From contig NW_019173942.1 in NCBI RefSeq assembly GCF_001642475.1, positions 62,001 to 126,000 on the forward strand: a stretch of 64,000 nt of DNA. Direction: 5' to 3'. The position numbers and the translations under genes were made by a program. Source of the DNA: Fonsecaea monophora (taxonomy: Eukaryota; Ascomycota; Eurotiomycetes; Chaetothyriales; Herpotrichiellaceae). Positions 20,951 through 31,638 of this stretch are shown here, piece by piece; the first letter of the stretch is position 1; every line of letters starts with the position of its first letter. Under the pieces are notes generated by a model, which was not told the origin of the DNA, ran no database searches, and saw only the letters and a list, made by a program, of their open reading frames with translations.

Positions 20951-21763
20951 ATGAGCGCCTTCACCGCATCCACAGCTTCGGGCGAACTGCCAGCTTCTCC
21001 TGCCTTGAAGCAAACACATGGCAGACCCCCTCACCATGGTGGCCTCAGCAACGGCACATCAACCTCCTCTCCCAAGCCACAGTCGGAACTCACCGCTCTC
21101 CAGCAACATGTGCTGTTCTGGGACCGCGACAACGACGGTATCATTTACCCTTGGGACGTCTACAATGGGTTCCGTGATCTAGGGTTTAGCGTAATTTTCT
21201 CTATCGGATCGCTTCTCATACCCTTGTTTTTCTCGTATCCAACAGGCCTGGCATATAGCTGGTTTCCTGATCCTTTGTTCAGGATCTATGTGGGAAGTAT
21301 CCACAAAGCAAAGCACGGCTCCGACACTGGCATTTTCGATGTCGACGGGCACTTCCATGCCGACAGGTTCGACGCCATGTTCGACCGCTGGGATACCTCA
21401 CGATGCGGCGGACTAAGTGCCGACGAGATGTGGAACATGTGGAAGAAGAACCGACTTGCAGCAGATATGGCTGGTTGGTGTTTCGGATTCATGGAAATGT
21501 GGACAACCTGGTTGTTGCTCCAGAAGAATGGCAGAGTGTGGAAGGAGGATCTGCGAGGTTGTTATGACGGAACCTTGTTCTGGAGGATAAGCGAATTGGC
21601 TCAGAAAAGGGAATGGAAGCAAGGCTACGGCATAGGGGATTTCTTGGGAGGAATTATGAATGGAGGGACGTGGAGAAGCTGGGAAGTCAAGAAGCAACAC
21701 AAGGGGCACAGGGGCGACAACGGGGGAACCCAGTCAGGACCACGACTGCACTCTTCACACTGA
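20951..21763 (+). CDS. Caleosin family protein (lipid-droplet / peroxygenase type)
   Basis: Single exon, 270 aa. After a Pro/Ser-rich N-terminus of about 45 residues the caleosin core starts at LTALQQHVLFWDRDNDG. The EF-hand loop DRDNDGIIYPWD (residues 58-69) has Asp at the calcium positions 1, 3, 5 and 12. A hydrophobic segment follows (VIFSIGSLLIPLFFSYPTG, about 81-99), the part that inserts in the lipid-droplet or ER monolayer, then IYVGSIHKAKHGSDTGIFD with the conserved histidines at about 118 and 122. In plants and fungi such histidines, with His53 in QQHV, bind heme and support hydroperoxide-dependent oxygenation of fatty acids. Calcium and heme binding are inferred from the residues. 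The C-terminal tail (GHRGDNGGTQSG) is hydrophilic. It sits between a methyltransferase and a P450 gene. Confidence 0.93.
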   Translation: MSAFTASTASGELPASPALKQTHGRPPHHGGLSNGTSTSSPKPQSELTALQQHVLFWDRDNDGIIYPWDVYNGFRDLGFSVIFSIGSLLIPLFFSYPTGLAYSWFPDPLFRIYVGSIHKAKHGSDTGIFDVDGHFHADRFDAMFDRWDTSRCGGLSADEMWNMWKKNRLAADMAGWCFGFMEMWTTWLLLQKNGRVWKEDLRGCYDGTLFWRISELAQKREWKQGYGIGDFLGGIMNGGTWRSWEVKKQHKGHRGDNGGTQSGPRLHSSH

Positions 21764-22164
21764 ATCCGGATACCTCAACTATTCAAGAGCCGACAGTCTA
21801 TCCAAACCTCCCGGTTACTGCACTTCGCCGTTATCCAGGACACTGACAATCCATACAGTTTAGATGAGATATATCATTAAAGACATTAGAGAAGCCTGAT
21901 GCAGCCAATCTCTCACCAAAACACTGGCCCTCGGAGCTTTGTTCAGCCGATGCATGGATCCCCTTCGCTTCGAAGGCTTTGGCGCTAAGCGATACCATCC
22001 ATGTACAGCATCGATGAACACCACAATCCACTGGGCACCCACAGGAACCCACCATATCTCTGGCAGCTCACAACATTCGCCTCCTTGTATCGAACCGTTC
22101 TCACACCCCTTTCATACAGCCACAATATCTAAAGTGAAAGCTTTCAGATACCGCGTACCCCAGC
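21764..22164 (+). other. Intergenic region upstream of the P450 gene
   Basis: Four hundred bases between caleosin and P450, two genes on the same strand. No TATA box or gene-like frame was recognised. Confidence 0.4.
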
Positions 22165-23823
22165 ATGGCCTATTGGCTCTCTGCCCTCGCTGTAATCTTC
22201 CTCTTGGCCATCACTAGCAAATTCCTGGCATGGAAACGACTGCGGCACATTCCCGGGCCATTTTGGTGCGGCTGGTCTGACCTGTGGATGCTTCGCAGAG
22301 CCTTCAAAGGATCACTATATGAGGAGCTTGATCACTTATGCCACAACTATGGTGCGCAGTATCCGCCGCAGTATCCGCTGGGGAATGAGAATGTCTTCTA
22401 TCCCCTTCGGATCACTGATTGAACCTCTACAACAGGACCCCTCGTTCGCATCGCACCCGGATACTTGGTCTGTGGTGACCCAATTGAGATTCGCAGAATA
22501 TGGGGAGTGCGCTCTCAATTCGATCGAGCGCCATGGTTCAAGGGTTTCCAGCTCGATCCACCAAATGATTGCACTCTATCCATCCGTGACAACAATCTGC
22601 ACACTCTCCTCCGATCTAAACTTCTACCAGGCGTAAGTATCTCCATCTAGCCCTGTTCACAAATTGAGATGAGATAGTACTCTGGAAAAGACATTGAAGG
22701 CCTGCACGAGGCGATCGACCAGCAAACGGCAAAGTTCATCCGCTTTCTCGAAGAGAAGTATCTCTCGACAGAAACAGATTTCCGCCCAGTTGACTTTGCT
22801 CGAAAAATCCAGTTCTTGACCTTGGACCTCATCTCCACATTCGCATTGGGACGGACGTTCGGCTTCATGGATAGAGATGACGACCTCTACGACTATCTCA
22901 AGACGACGGAAGAGTCACTTCCCCTTATGCAAATGATAGCTTTACTGCCCTGGCTCTTGGGCTTGCTACAGTCTCCTCTCTTCAAAGCGATTCGGCCAAC
23001 GCACACTGACGCCATCGGACTGGGCAAGATCATGGGTCTTGCCAAAGAAATCGTGGCCGAGCGATATGGCGACTCAAAGGTCGTCAAACGAGATATGCTC
23101 GGATCATTCGTTTCTCACGGTCTGACGCAAAAGGATGCCGAGTCAGAGTCTCTTGTCCAGATCGTGGCGGGCTCTGACACGACTGCCACTGTGATTAGGA
23201 TCGGGATATTCCATGCCTCGACATCGCCACTGGTATATCAAAGCCTACAAGAAGAAATCGATAGAGGCGTCAAAACCGGTCAGATATCGTCCCCCATTAA
23301 AGAGACCGAGGCGCGGGCACTTCCATACCTGCAGGCGTTCATCAAGGAGTGCTTCCGAATCTGGCCACCTATTACTGGAATTGTCCCGCGAATGTCGGAC
23401 TCAGATGCTGTGGTCTGCGGCTATCGGGTTCCTGCCAATACAAACGTCGGCTGGAGCGCACGCTCAGTAATGCGAGATAGGCATATTTTTGGGCAGGATG
23501 CAGACGTATTTTCTCCTGAGCGATGGCTACGCGCTCAGAGCGAGCAGCTTCGACTCATGGAGAATACCGTTGAGCTCATCTTTGGTCAAGGAAAATGGGG
23601 TTGTCTAGGCAAACCTATTGCTTTGTTGGAGCTGAACAAGGTCTTTGTCGAGGCAAGTACTTATCATCATGGAACATAGGTCTGAGACTGACTGTAACAG
23701 CTTTTGCGACGATTTGACTTTACTGTGGTCAATCCAGCCCATCCTATGGACACGTTTGACTACGGCGTTATGACGCAGTCGAACCTCATAATGAAGATCA
23801 CCAAGCGAAAGAGTCCAATGTAG
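22165..23823 (+). CDS. Cytochrome P450 monooxygenase (pisatin-demethylase-like)
   Basis: Four exons: 22165-22351, 22436-22632, 22678-23652 and 23701-23823, giving 493 aa. The N-terminus MAYWLSALAVIFLLAITS is a membrane anchor, followed by the proline-rich RHIPGPFW hinge. The I-helix oxygen-binding motif is AGSDTTAT, the K-helix ExxR is ECFR, the PERF-like motif is FSPERW, and the heme loop is FGQGKWGCLGKP with the ligand cysteine. The heme loop lacks the common arginine, but FGxGKxxCLGKPIA is the usual form in the pisatin demethylase and related fungal families. The third intron (23653-23700) starts with GC, in a perfect AG|GCAAGT context, and ends CAG; the second is only 45 nt. It is an ER monooxygenase of unknown substrate that would need NADPH-P450 reductase. 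The gene lies between the caleosin and the LaeA-like methyltransferase on the same strand. Confidence 0.93.
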
Positions 23824-24359
23824 CATCATTGATGGCAGCACCAACGAGTGGGATGAGCCGAGTGCTGACGGGGGAGCAACCCACGCGGCAACTCGGCATA
23901 AGCAGGGGTGGCCTGAAGATTGATGGAGCTCTAGCGAGTCGTTTACCTAGCATTACACCTGCTTGTACCGAGTACAGGAACGGATTTATCCCTGGCGCCC
24001 GACTTTGCCCGGAGTCCTAGCTTTCGACCACGTTCAGACCTATGTACCTTTGTCTGCACAGCGCTCATTTGGGCATGCGAGAAATCGATAAATATCAAAC
24101 AATCAAACGTCCATTGGCCCCATCAACAGTTGGAGCTCAGAGTTAAAGCCGTCCCCGGATACTGCTCCCTAGGTGGTGACTAGCCTTCCCGCGGATACGA
24201 CGCCGCTGGTCGCCGAACGGGCCGTTAGCTTCAATCGTAGGCGAATCCTTCGCAAAGACAGGTCACGATAACCCGCCTTACAACTGTTGTCGACGAAGCT
24301 TTCCAACGCTCTTCTTCTCAGCGAGATCTGGAGGACCCGCCAGATCGGCTCTATGTTCA
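23824..24359 (+). other. Intergenic region between P450 and LaeA-like methyltransferase genes
   Basis: About 540 bases with no gene-like frame. It contains the 3' end of the P450 gene and the upstream region of the methyltransferase gene. I recognise no clear promoter motif. Confidence 0.4.
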
Positions 24360-25990
24360 ATGATGCAGGAGCCCGACGATGAGCAGCATGTTGACGATGT
24401 TCTGGTAAGCACGTCCGCCCCATTATTCTTGTGGCATAATTGACGTCAGCCTCAAGCAGCCCGACACCGACGAGGACTCAGCTCTTGACCTGGTAAGCCG
24501 ATTTCGCCGACACCAGGATACATACAATAACATGTGGCGCGGCATAGGGTGAAGATCAAATATCAACTGCCTCGCTGACGTCCACTATCCGACATTTCGA
24601 GATCGAAAATGGCCATACTTACCACGCGCTCAATGCGGGAAGTCAGTACTGCTCTTTCTGGCTATCATGTTGACAGGCAGAAACTAACTGCGCGGACTTA
24701 TAGAATACATCTTGCCGAATGACGAGGTAGTCCTTCGTTTTGAGGATTGTCGGTGTGTACCTTTGCTGATCCGTTTCTTATCAGCAAGAAAAAGACCGAC
24801 TGGGTACGTCTAACCATCAATTACAGAGAACAAGACCCAGACTGATCACAACGTTGGCGACAGATATCCAAAATCAACACTTCCTAGCTACCTTTGAGGG
24901 CCGTGCCCATTTTGCACCGGGGGCAGATACGGCACAGCGAGTCCTCGATGTTGGTACCGGGACTGGGATATGGGCAATTCAATTTGGTACTGAACTGCAA
25001 TTGTCCAGGATTGCTCGACTGGTTGCTGACGATTTGATTCCAGCTGATGAACACCCCGCAGCGCAGGTACCAGGGCCCATCTAACGAACAAACCGACCAA
25101 GCCGAACTTTGCTGACTGTCATTGCTTTGGAGGTTATCGGCGTCGATTTGAGCCCGATACAGCCTACACTGTGCGTGAGAGTGATTGGGAAGTCTTCCGC
25201 CCCAGACTGATGACAAGGCAGTGTCCCCCCGAACTGTTCATTTGAGATCGACGACGTTGAACGAGAATGGACATGGTCGTTCCCCTTTGACTATATCTTC
25301 AGCAGAATGATGGTGGGCAGTTTTGCTGATTGGCCTAGTTTTATCGGCCGAGCTTACGAGTATGTTTTGTTAGTGACTCTCTTGCACGCTCGAACCATTG
25401 TCGCTGACAAAAATGTGCCTCTTTGTGCTCGTCTAGGAATTTGAACCCCGGCGGCTGGCTGGAACTCCAGGACTGCATTTTCCCACTGGCGACCGACGAC
25501 GGGTCTTTCCACGAGGGCCAGCCCATTTATGAGTGGAGCTCCTTGCTGCTCGAAGCTAGTCAGAAGCTGGGACGGTCGTTGGGCGACGCCACTCGTCACC
25601 GCGAGCACATGACGGCTGCAGGCTTCATCAACGTCACGGTGAAGCACTTCAAGTGGCCTTCGAACCACTGGCCCAAAGACCCGAGGCACAAGGTCGTCGG
25701 GCTGTGGACGTTGGCCAATATCGGCGAAGGCCTGGAAGGTCTGAGCATGGCACTGTTGTCGCGGGGTCATGGGTGGACGCGGGAGCAGGTCCTGGCTTAC
25801 CTCACTGGTGTGCGGAGAGATCTGCAAGACCGGAGGATCCATGCATACTGGCCCATGTGAGTGGCTCTTCTTTTTCCCGGCTATACACGCGAGAGAACTG
25901 ACGATGACTTACCATATTTCCGGTGATAGAATCGTCGTTTGCGGTCAAAAGCCAAAACCTGCTTCGCCCGCCGCCTCCTCGCCGGGATAG
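24360..25990 (+). CDS. LaeA-like / TAM-domain SAM methyltransferase, 11 exons
   Basis: Exons: 24360-24404, 24460-24492, 24548-24641, 24704-24726, 24785-24803, 24864-24986, 25044-25066, 25133-25170, 25222-25359, 25437-25856 and 25930-25990. They total 1017 nt (338 aa) and every junction keeps frame. The product opens MMQEPDDEQHVDDVL and contains the family's entry motif HTYHALNAGKYILPNDEQEK. Motif I is VLDVGTGTGIWAIQFA, then VIGVDLSPIQPTLVPPNCSF, FDYIFSRMMVGSFADW and NLNPGGWLELQDC. It closes with HAYWPIIVVCGQKPKP, typical of the group. LaeA itself is a nuclear regulator of secondary metabolism, but most relatives of this type are uncharacterised and some methylate small molecules, so the role is open. 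Exons of 19 to 38 nt are unusual in number. The first two exons are the least certain. It converges on the nitroreductase-like gene. Confidence 0.85.
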
Positions 25991-26719
25991 GACAGGAGTA
26001 CCTCGTCCATCGCCAGACCTCGACTTGAGCGCGAATGTAATGAACCCGGGCCAGTTTGTATTTGTGGGAGGCAGACATACAGACAGACATGCAGTAACGA
26101 CGGGAAGAAAAAAGTGGTCAATGTGAACGTTTACTTCTACTTTGTGTACTTTGTGGTTTGTGTACGTTGTGTTGACTTTTGGTGGGCATGTTTGAGCGTC
26201 GATCTTGCGTTACGAAGTACATGTTACAAACATACCTATTCAACGTGGCTGGTCCAGCCAGATGATACTTGCTCGGATCCTGCCTGTTCCAGTTTCAGGT
26301 TTGGATGTGATGTGATGTGATGTAAATTCAGACTGATATGATATCAATCAGGGACCTGAGTACTAGGTACATCGATACCAGGTAATCCGTACAGAGAGTC
26401 TATGAATTCATGAGGGTGTGTATGTGTGTGTTACCTAACCACCTACATACCTAGCCAGCTAGGACCGAATAAAGGGGCGAAAGGAGCGTAAACGGGTATA
26501 GACATATGCGGGATATGTTTAGGTAGGAGACACTCCTGAATCTTTTGTTTTGTTCTATCTCTATCTCTATCTCTACGAGTACCTCCATCTCAATCTCATC
26601 CTCAAATCTCAACCCCTGAACTGAACCGACCTTCAGACCCATCTGTCACCCCATCGCCCTCCACCCGTCACACTTCACAGCATCTCTCATCCTCGAGATC
26701 GTCATCGTCATCTATACCG
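25991..26719. other. Convergent 3' intergenic region
   Basis: About 730 bases between the stop codons of the LaeA-like and nitroreductase-like genes. It includes a GATGT run near 26307-26323 and a CTCTAT repeat at 26554-26576. No gene was seen. Confidence 0.5.
26554..26576. repeat. (CTCTAT)n short tandem repeat
   Basis: Nearly four copies of a six-base unit in the 3' flank of the nitroreductase-like gene. Confidence 0.75.
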
Positions 26720-27529
26720 TCAACCAAACATCCTCACCCTCTCCTCGAGGGGGAGATAGGTCCTCTCGCGACTCCTCTCGAGGAGGCCGTCGACCGGCGC
26801 GCCAAAGACCAGTTGCGAATGCAGGGTCCACGTCGCGGGGAGGTCCCACTGGGCGAGGACCCGTTCGGTGAAGGCGGGCATGAAGTCGTAGTGCTGCAGG
26901 TTGCAGCCTAGACCTTCGAGTTCGAGCGCGGTCCACGCGATGAACTGGTGCATGCCGTTGGAGTGGGCGGACCCTGTGTTCCAACCAACCAGGGGGGGCG
27001 CAAGTTAGCACTCTTTGCACACATGGAGTGAGTTTCTCCCTCTCTCTCTCTCTTTCTCGAAAGAGACGTGGCAGATGGGAAGAGGGAGATGGAGCAGGGG
27101 AGACAAACACTGCGGAACGACATGCCCCAGCGCGGGATTCTTCCCCTTGAGCGCATCCAGGACCGCCTGGTCCTCGAACCACAGCACGGTGCCGTACGCG
27201 GCGCGGAACCCCCGAAGCCTGCCCGCCAGCCCGGCATACGCCTGCTCGGGCATCGCTTCCTTCAAGGCCGCGTCGCCAATGTCCCACAGCCTCTCGTGTT
27301 CCCGTCCGACCAGGACGACGGCCCGCGCCGACTGCACGTTGAACGCCGAGGGCGCGTGCGTGATTGTCGCCTGGACGATTTCGCGGATCCGCGAGTCTGG
27401 AATCGGTGAGGTTTTGGTGAGCGTGTAGCAGGAGCGGCGGGTCTGGATTGCGGAGAGGAGGGCGTTGGTCGAGCCTGTCGCTGTCGCCGTCACCGTGTCC
27501 GTGTCTGTGGCGGGGGTGGAGGACGACAT
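26720..27529 (-). CDS. Nitroreductase-family protein (Frm2/Hbn1-like)
   Basis: Two exons, 27529-27109 and 26973-26720, give 224 aa. The 135-nt intron runs GTTTGT...CACAG, contains a CT repeat (27036-27056), and its removal gives GHVVPQWSAHSNGMHQFIAW, the expected joined reading. The N-terminus is a Ser/Thr-rich run followed by LLSAIQTRRSCYTL, where the RRS motif contacts the FMN phosphate; THAPSAFNVQSARAVVL is the second flavin-binding segment. GLGCNLQHYDF near residue 160 is typical of the fungal Frm2/Hbn1 group, which is smaller than classical nitroreductases. Members use FMN and NAD(P)H and have been linked in yeast to lipid signalling and oxidative stress. The substrate is unknown and no targeting peptide is evident. 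It lies tail to tail with the LaeA-like gene. Confidence 0.88.
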
Positions 27530-28842
27530 TGTGGAACAGCGTAAGTGAATTTCTTCTGCTAGTGATTGTAATTGTAACTGTAATTGTTAATTGTTAGGTT
27601 GTTGGACTGTGGTTGTATCGTCTTTTGTCTAGATATGCAGCGCTTTTTCTTCAAGGCTTTATAGAAAAATCCAAAGTACTGGGGCCTTTTGTCAATATAG
27701 TGATGTAGTGACTTCTCACGACGCCTCGAAGAATCTCAAAGATAAAAAAAAAGTCGCACCCGAACGACACGTCTGTCGGCGCCGAACGAATAGCCCGTCA
27801 ATTCAGTTTTCCGAGTCAAAAGTCCTACATCGTGGGTGTGTATGCGACGGCGTACATGGAGATAAAAAAAAAAGTATCGATCGATCGGCTCGGCGAAGCA
27901 CGCAATCCCTCCCTTCCTAAGAGGTACCGCGATTACGCGTTCGTATTGAGCCCATGAAACAAAGTAGAGTACCGAGTACCTCGTACCTAGATCCTTACCT
28001 AGCTTGCCTAGCGAGCTAGAGATAGTCTTTTGGGCGGTTGCTTGGTATCTTTCTTTACTTGTAGGCAGGTAAAAGGTACCAAGTTGGTGGCGGTACACAA
28101 GCATACGAAGGTGACTGACAAGCTTCTTCCAAGGGTCGCGGTCGCGGTCGCGTGGTCACTGATGAGCATGGAGGCTGCACCATGCATGGAGGATCGGGCG
28201 GCGTTGGCACAGCCGAGCCGTTAGCTTAAGTTGTACTCTAGGTACCTACGATGCTCACCCGTGACCCGTTAACTCCATACGTCCTAGACACTTGGAGTTG
28301 ATTTACTCGTAGAAAACGCGGTCGGAGATAGAAACGCGAGCCGACCAAAATTATTATTGTTGACGAACACGTGCCCTGTCTGGTACATATATGATGGTGA
28401 TACTGGTGGTGTTCCAAAATCGAGTATACGAGGCGAGGAGCTCGCACAGTACCGAGTACATCCTACTCATCTGATCCGCCTCATACAATTGGTGGGAAAA
28501 CACGTCCTCTGAAGCCAGTCACCCAGTTACCTATACCTGCTATTATACGGATGATGTATGAGCCTGCCTGCCAGCCTGCCAGCCTGACTGCATCAACATA
28601 ATATAACCTCGACGACATGCCACATAGATAGCTCCCCCGCCTTGCGCGCTCTCTTACATAAAATGTCTGTCTGTGATGCTTTTCGAACCCCCCCCCCTCC
28701 CCGGGCTTCCCCAGCACTGTCTATCGCCTGTCGCCTGTCGTGCTGGATCCTGCTTTTGACCATCTCACGAAAATGCATTTGTATTGACACAACTCGAAGC
28801 TTGCCGCTTTGACGCCCATGTTTGTTACTACCAATCTCTTCT
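27530..28842. other. Long intergenic region between the nitroreductase-like gene and the small membrane-protein gene
   Basis: About 1.3 kb with no supported gene. Both flanking genes are on the minus strand, so the left part holds the nitroreductase promoter and the right part the 3' flank of the membrane-protein gene. Features are A runs at 27744-27751 and 27864-27872, repeated GTACC/GGTAC words between 27920 and 28260, a CCTGCCTGCCAG repeat at 28561-28590, and a C run at 28688-28697. Confidence 0.5.
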
Positions 28843-29307
28843 TCAAATACCGATTGACTTGCTCGAGTTGGTCAATCGGTACCAACCCAGCCCGAACGCG
28901 GCCCAACTCAAGCCCAGCAACACGGGCGCCCCCCGCTTCTGCGGCTCGCCGTGGCTCTCCTTGAACTCGTCGTCCACCCACTTCGTGCCCGGGTACAGGA
29001 TGGCCGAGACCTGCGTGGCCCAGTAGAAGCTGCTCATGAGCGAGGCCGTGAGCAGGTTGTCCAGCAGGCCCGAGGGCGTCGAGGCATTGGTGCTCCGCCA
29101 TGTGTAGTACCATGTGAGCAGGCCCAGGCCGAGCCCCGTCGACATGGTCTGGCCGTTGTGGAATTTGGCGTGCGGCGTCCACCGCGGGTTGAAGACGTGC
29201 GTTTCGTTCCAGTCGGCCAGGTAGCCTCCTGCGGCGGCGGCGAGGCCGAGGAGGGAGAGGATGATGCGGCTGGGGAGGACGGCAGAGGAGGTCGAGGTGG
29301 AGGACAT
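28843..29307 (-). CDS. Small multi-pass membrane protein of unknown function (possibly DUF6640)
   Basis: Single exon of 154 aa from the ATG at 29305-29307. Four hydrophobic segments are visible at about residues 13-31, 52-68, 82-105 and 128-145. Between the first two lies ADWNETHVFNPRWTPHAKFH, a polar, histidine-rich loop that I associate with a fungal family of uncharacterised membrane proteins (DUF6640, recalled without a search). The rest includes QVSAILYPGTKWVDDEF after the third segment. The conserved His, Asn and Trp residues between two helices suggest a ligand- or metal-binding site, but no activity is known to me. It is divergent from the FAD monooxygenase gene, so a shared promoter is possible. 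I am confident that it is coding and only moderately so about the family. Confidence 0.75.
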   Translation of the reverse strand: MSSTSTSSAVLPSRIILSLLGLAAAAGGYLADWNETHVFNPRWTPHAKFHNGQTMSTGLGLGLLTWYYTWRSTNASTPSGLLDNLLTASLMSSFYWATQVSAILYPGTKWVDDEFKESHGEPQKRGAPVLLGLSWAAFGLGWYRLTNSSKSIGI

Positions 29308-30116
29308 GATGGGTTGAGGTGAGTGATGGGTAATGGGAAATGGGTGACTTGGGATTCAATGGACGGACGTCTCTAAAGAGTTGATGAGGGAATGGCCGAG
29401 TGGGAGAGGGTTGAAGATGAGTTGGGTTGAGTTGATGTGATTGTGGTGAAGGAGGATGCTTGTTACGGGGCGCAATGAATGAGATTCTCGGACATGCGCA
29501 GGTCAACAATTTGGCTCCAATGCAGTTTCGCCCAAGATGTCATTATCAGGGGTACCACCACTTTGCTCCACCACTGCCCTAACTACACTCCACTGGGGGG
29601 TTTTGAAACACGGCCGTACCAGCCGCTACAGTGTTTGTACTCGTCTGTACTCGGTACCCGTAGGCTAATGATGATGCAGGGTCCCCTACGAGGTTTACAT
29701 ACAACTTGACCTTGTCCCCCGGCGCTAAAGGCTCTCCGTCAAGACAAGACCCGATTGAAGCTTTTCCTTTAGGGCAACCCACTGCCCCTTCTCCTTTCCT
29801 TCTTTCCCCCCGGAGGACTCCAAAGGTAAAATGAAGCTTTATTAAAACTGTACCTCGTATAACGTTACCAGTAACTAACTAAAAGGTGGGTAGCGGGCCT
29901 GAGAGGCAGTAAGAACAAACCCCCCTCCCCCTTCGTCTTACCTTGAGCCTGGGCATGTAGTACGAGGCTGCTCACTCAATTGCACAAATATAGCGCAGTT
30001 ACACAGTACGACGATAAAGGAGGAATAGGGATAGAGAACCCTCCCACCCTCTCACACTTCCTTGACGTCGTTGCCCTATTGTACGCTCAACAGTTCGACC
30101 TCGGAAAACATCAATC
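29308..30116. promoter_or_regulatory. Divergent intergenic region between membrane-protein and FAD monooxygenase genes
   Basis: An 810-base head-to-head region, GC-poor in its middle (about 29820-29880) and without a gene-like frame. It must hold both promoters. No individual binding site can be named with confidence. Confidence 0.45.
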
Positions 30117-31382
30117 ATGCCAACACGTCAATTGCAAGTCGGCATCGTCGGGGCCGGCATCGCAGGCTTGTCCGCTGCCATCGCCCTCTCCCACGCCGGC
30201 CACTCTGTCTCGCTGTACGAGAAATCCCGATTCCGCAACGAAACGGGCGCGGCCATCATCATCGGGCCCAACGGCACCAGGATCCTGTCGAAATGGGGCT
30301 TCGATTTCGTGAGGGCCGGCAGCCTGGATTACAGCCAGATGCGCCGCGTCAGGGCCGACACGGTCGAGGTCGACTCGGAGGAGTTCTTCACCGACATCAA
30401 GGAGCAGTACGGCGACAGGTGGCTGCTCTTCCACCGTGCCGATCTCCACGCGGGCTTGAAGGCGTTGGTGGAAGCGTGCCACCCCCAACCACCCGAGATC
30501 AACTTGGGCGTGCAGGTCGTCGATGTCGACGTCGAGACCGGTCTCCTCAAGCTGGCCACGGGCGAACAAGTCCAGAAGGACCTGGTGGTCATCGCCGACG
30601 GCGCCCACAGCGAACTCATCGCCAGTGTCATTGGCCGTCCTTACCCCGTGAGCAAGTCGCCCATGTCCATGTACCGCTTCCTGCAACCCTTTGACAAGGT
30701 CCTGGCGCATCCCGAAGCCGGCAAATTCTACCAGAACCAACCACCCGGGTTCACCACCTTCTACAAGACAGAGGTGGGCCGGCCGGGTCTGCTCCTCAAC
30801 ACCTACCCCTGCCGTGGTGGAGAGTTGCTGTACGTGGCGCTGGTGCACCCGACCAAACCCAAGGAGAAGGGCATTGAGGGCTGGGACTCGCCCGCCGACC
30901 TGGCCGACGTGCTGGCCGACGCCAAGGGGTTCCATCCTGCCGTACAGGCCGTGTGCGAGGGCGCCACCGACATCAAAGTCTACACACAAATGTGGCGCGA
31001 CCCGATCGAGAGGTTCTCGCGCGGCAAGGCCGTCCTGATCGGCGACGCCGGCCATTTGATGCTTCCCACCCACGGCCAGGGCGCGTCCATGGCCCTCGAA
31101 GACGCCCGTGCCCTGCAGGTCCTCTTCCAAAATGTCGACGACGCGCCGAACGCCGTGCAATCCAAGCTCCAGCTCTTCGACAAGCTGCGGCTGCCCCGCG
31201 TCAGCGCCGTCCAGACCATGTCCAACAAGATGATGGGCCCGCTGGACAAGATGGTCGCAGAGGTCCAGAAGTACTATGCGGGTCCCATCCCCGGTCCCAA
31301 GGCAAAGACTTTTTCGAAGGAGTACAATGACTTTTTCTTCCTTTACGATGTCGAGAACGAAGCGAGCAAAATTGGTCAATGA
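30117..31382 (+). CDS. FAD-dependent aromatic-ring-type monooxygenase (salicylate-hydroxylase-like)
   Basis: Intronless, 421 aa. The class A flavoprotein monooxygenase signatures are complete: the dinucleotide-binding GAGIAGLSAAIALSHAGH near residues 10-27 (GxGxxG), a charged end of strand 2 (LYEKS), the DG motif LVVIADGAHSELI around residue 162, and the GD motif VLIGDAGHLMLPTHGQGASM around residue 308, which binds the FAD ribityl chain. Enzymes of this class use NAD(P)H and oxygen to hydroxylate aromatic or polyketide-like substrates; the substrate here is not predictable. No membrane anchor or signal is present. The neighbours are a divergent small membrane protein and a convergent PDR transporter. 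High GC at third positions gives a long open antisense frame, which I reject as a gene. Confidence 0.93.
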   Translation: MPTRQLQVGIVGAGIAGLSAAIALSHAGHSVSLYEKSRFRNETGAAIIIGPNGTRILSKWGFDFVRAGSLDYSQMRRVRADTVEVDSEEFFTDIKEQYGDRWLLFHRADLHAGLKALVEACHPQPPEINLGVQVVDVDVETGLLKLATGEQVQKDLVVIADGAHSELIASVIGRPYPVSKSPMSMYRFLQPFDKVLAHPEAGKFYQNQPPGFTTFYKTEVGRPGLLLNTYPCRGGELLYVALVHPTKPKEKGIEGWDSPADLADVLADAKGFHPAVQAVCEGATDIKVYTQMWRDPIERFSRGKAVLIGDAGHLMLPTHGQGASMALEDARALQVLFQNVDDAPNAVQSKLQLFDKLRLPRVSAVQTMSNKMMGPLDKMVAEVQKYYAGPIPGPKAKTFSKEYNDFFFLYDVENEASKIGQ

Positions 31383-31638
31383 AATGAAATGATGAAGCCT
31401 AAAAAGAATAGAAATATGGGGAGTATTAGATTAAGACGGCACCGTCATCTGGATGGTCCAGGGCTAGATTAATAGAAACTCCTTCCCTAGAACCCAGTTG
31501 AAAGGGGAAGTAGAAACCTTACAGAAAAGTCCGCATCACACACGAACCAAAAAATTCTTTTCGGAAATCCTGCCTTCTCTGATTTTTTTTTTCCGTCCAC
31601 GCGTGATAAACGACCAACACGACATACGAGGTACAAGC

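Noticed and set aside
30111..31379. 422-codon open frame antisense to the FAD monooxygenase.
   Set aside because: It mirrors the sense gene codon for codon, arises from high GC at third positions, and shows no domain; the sense strand has complete flavoprotein motifs.
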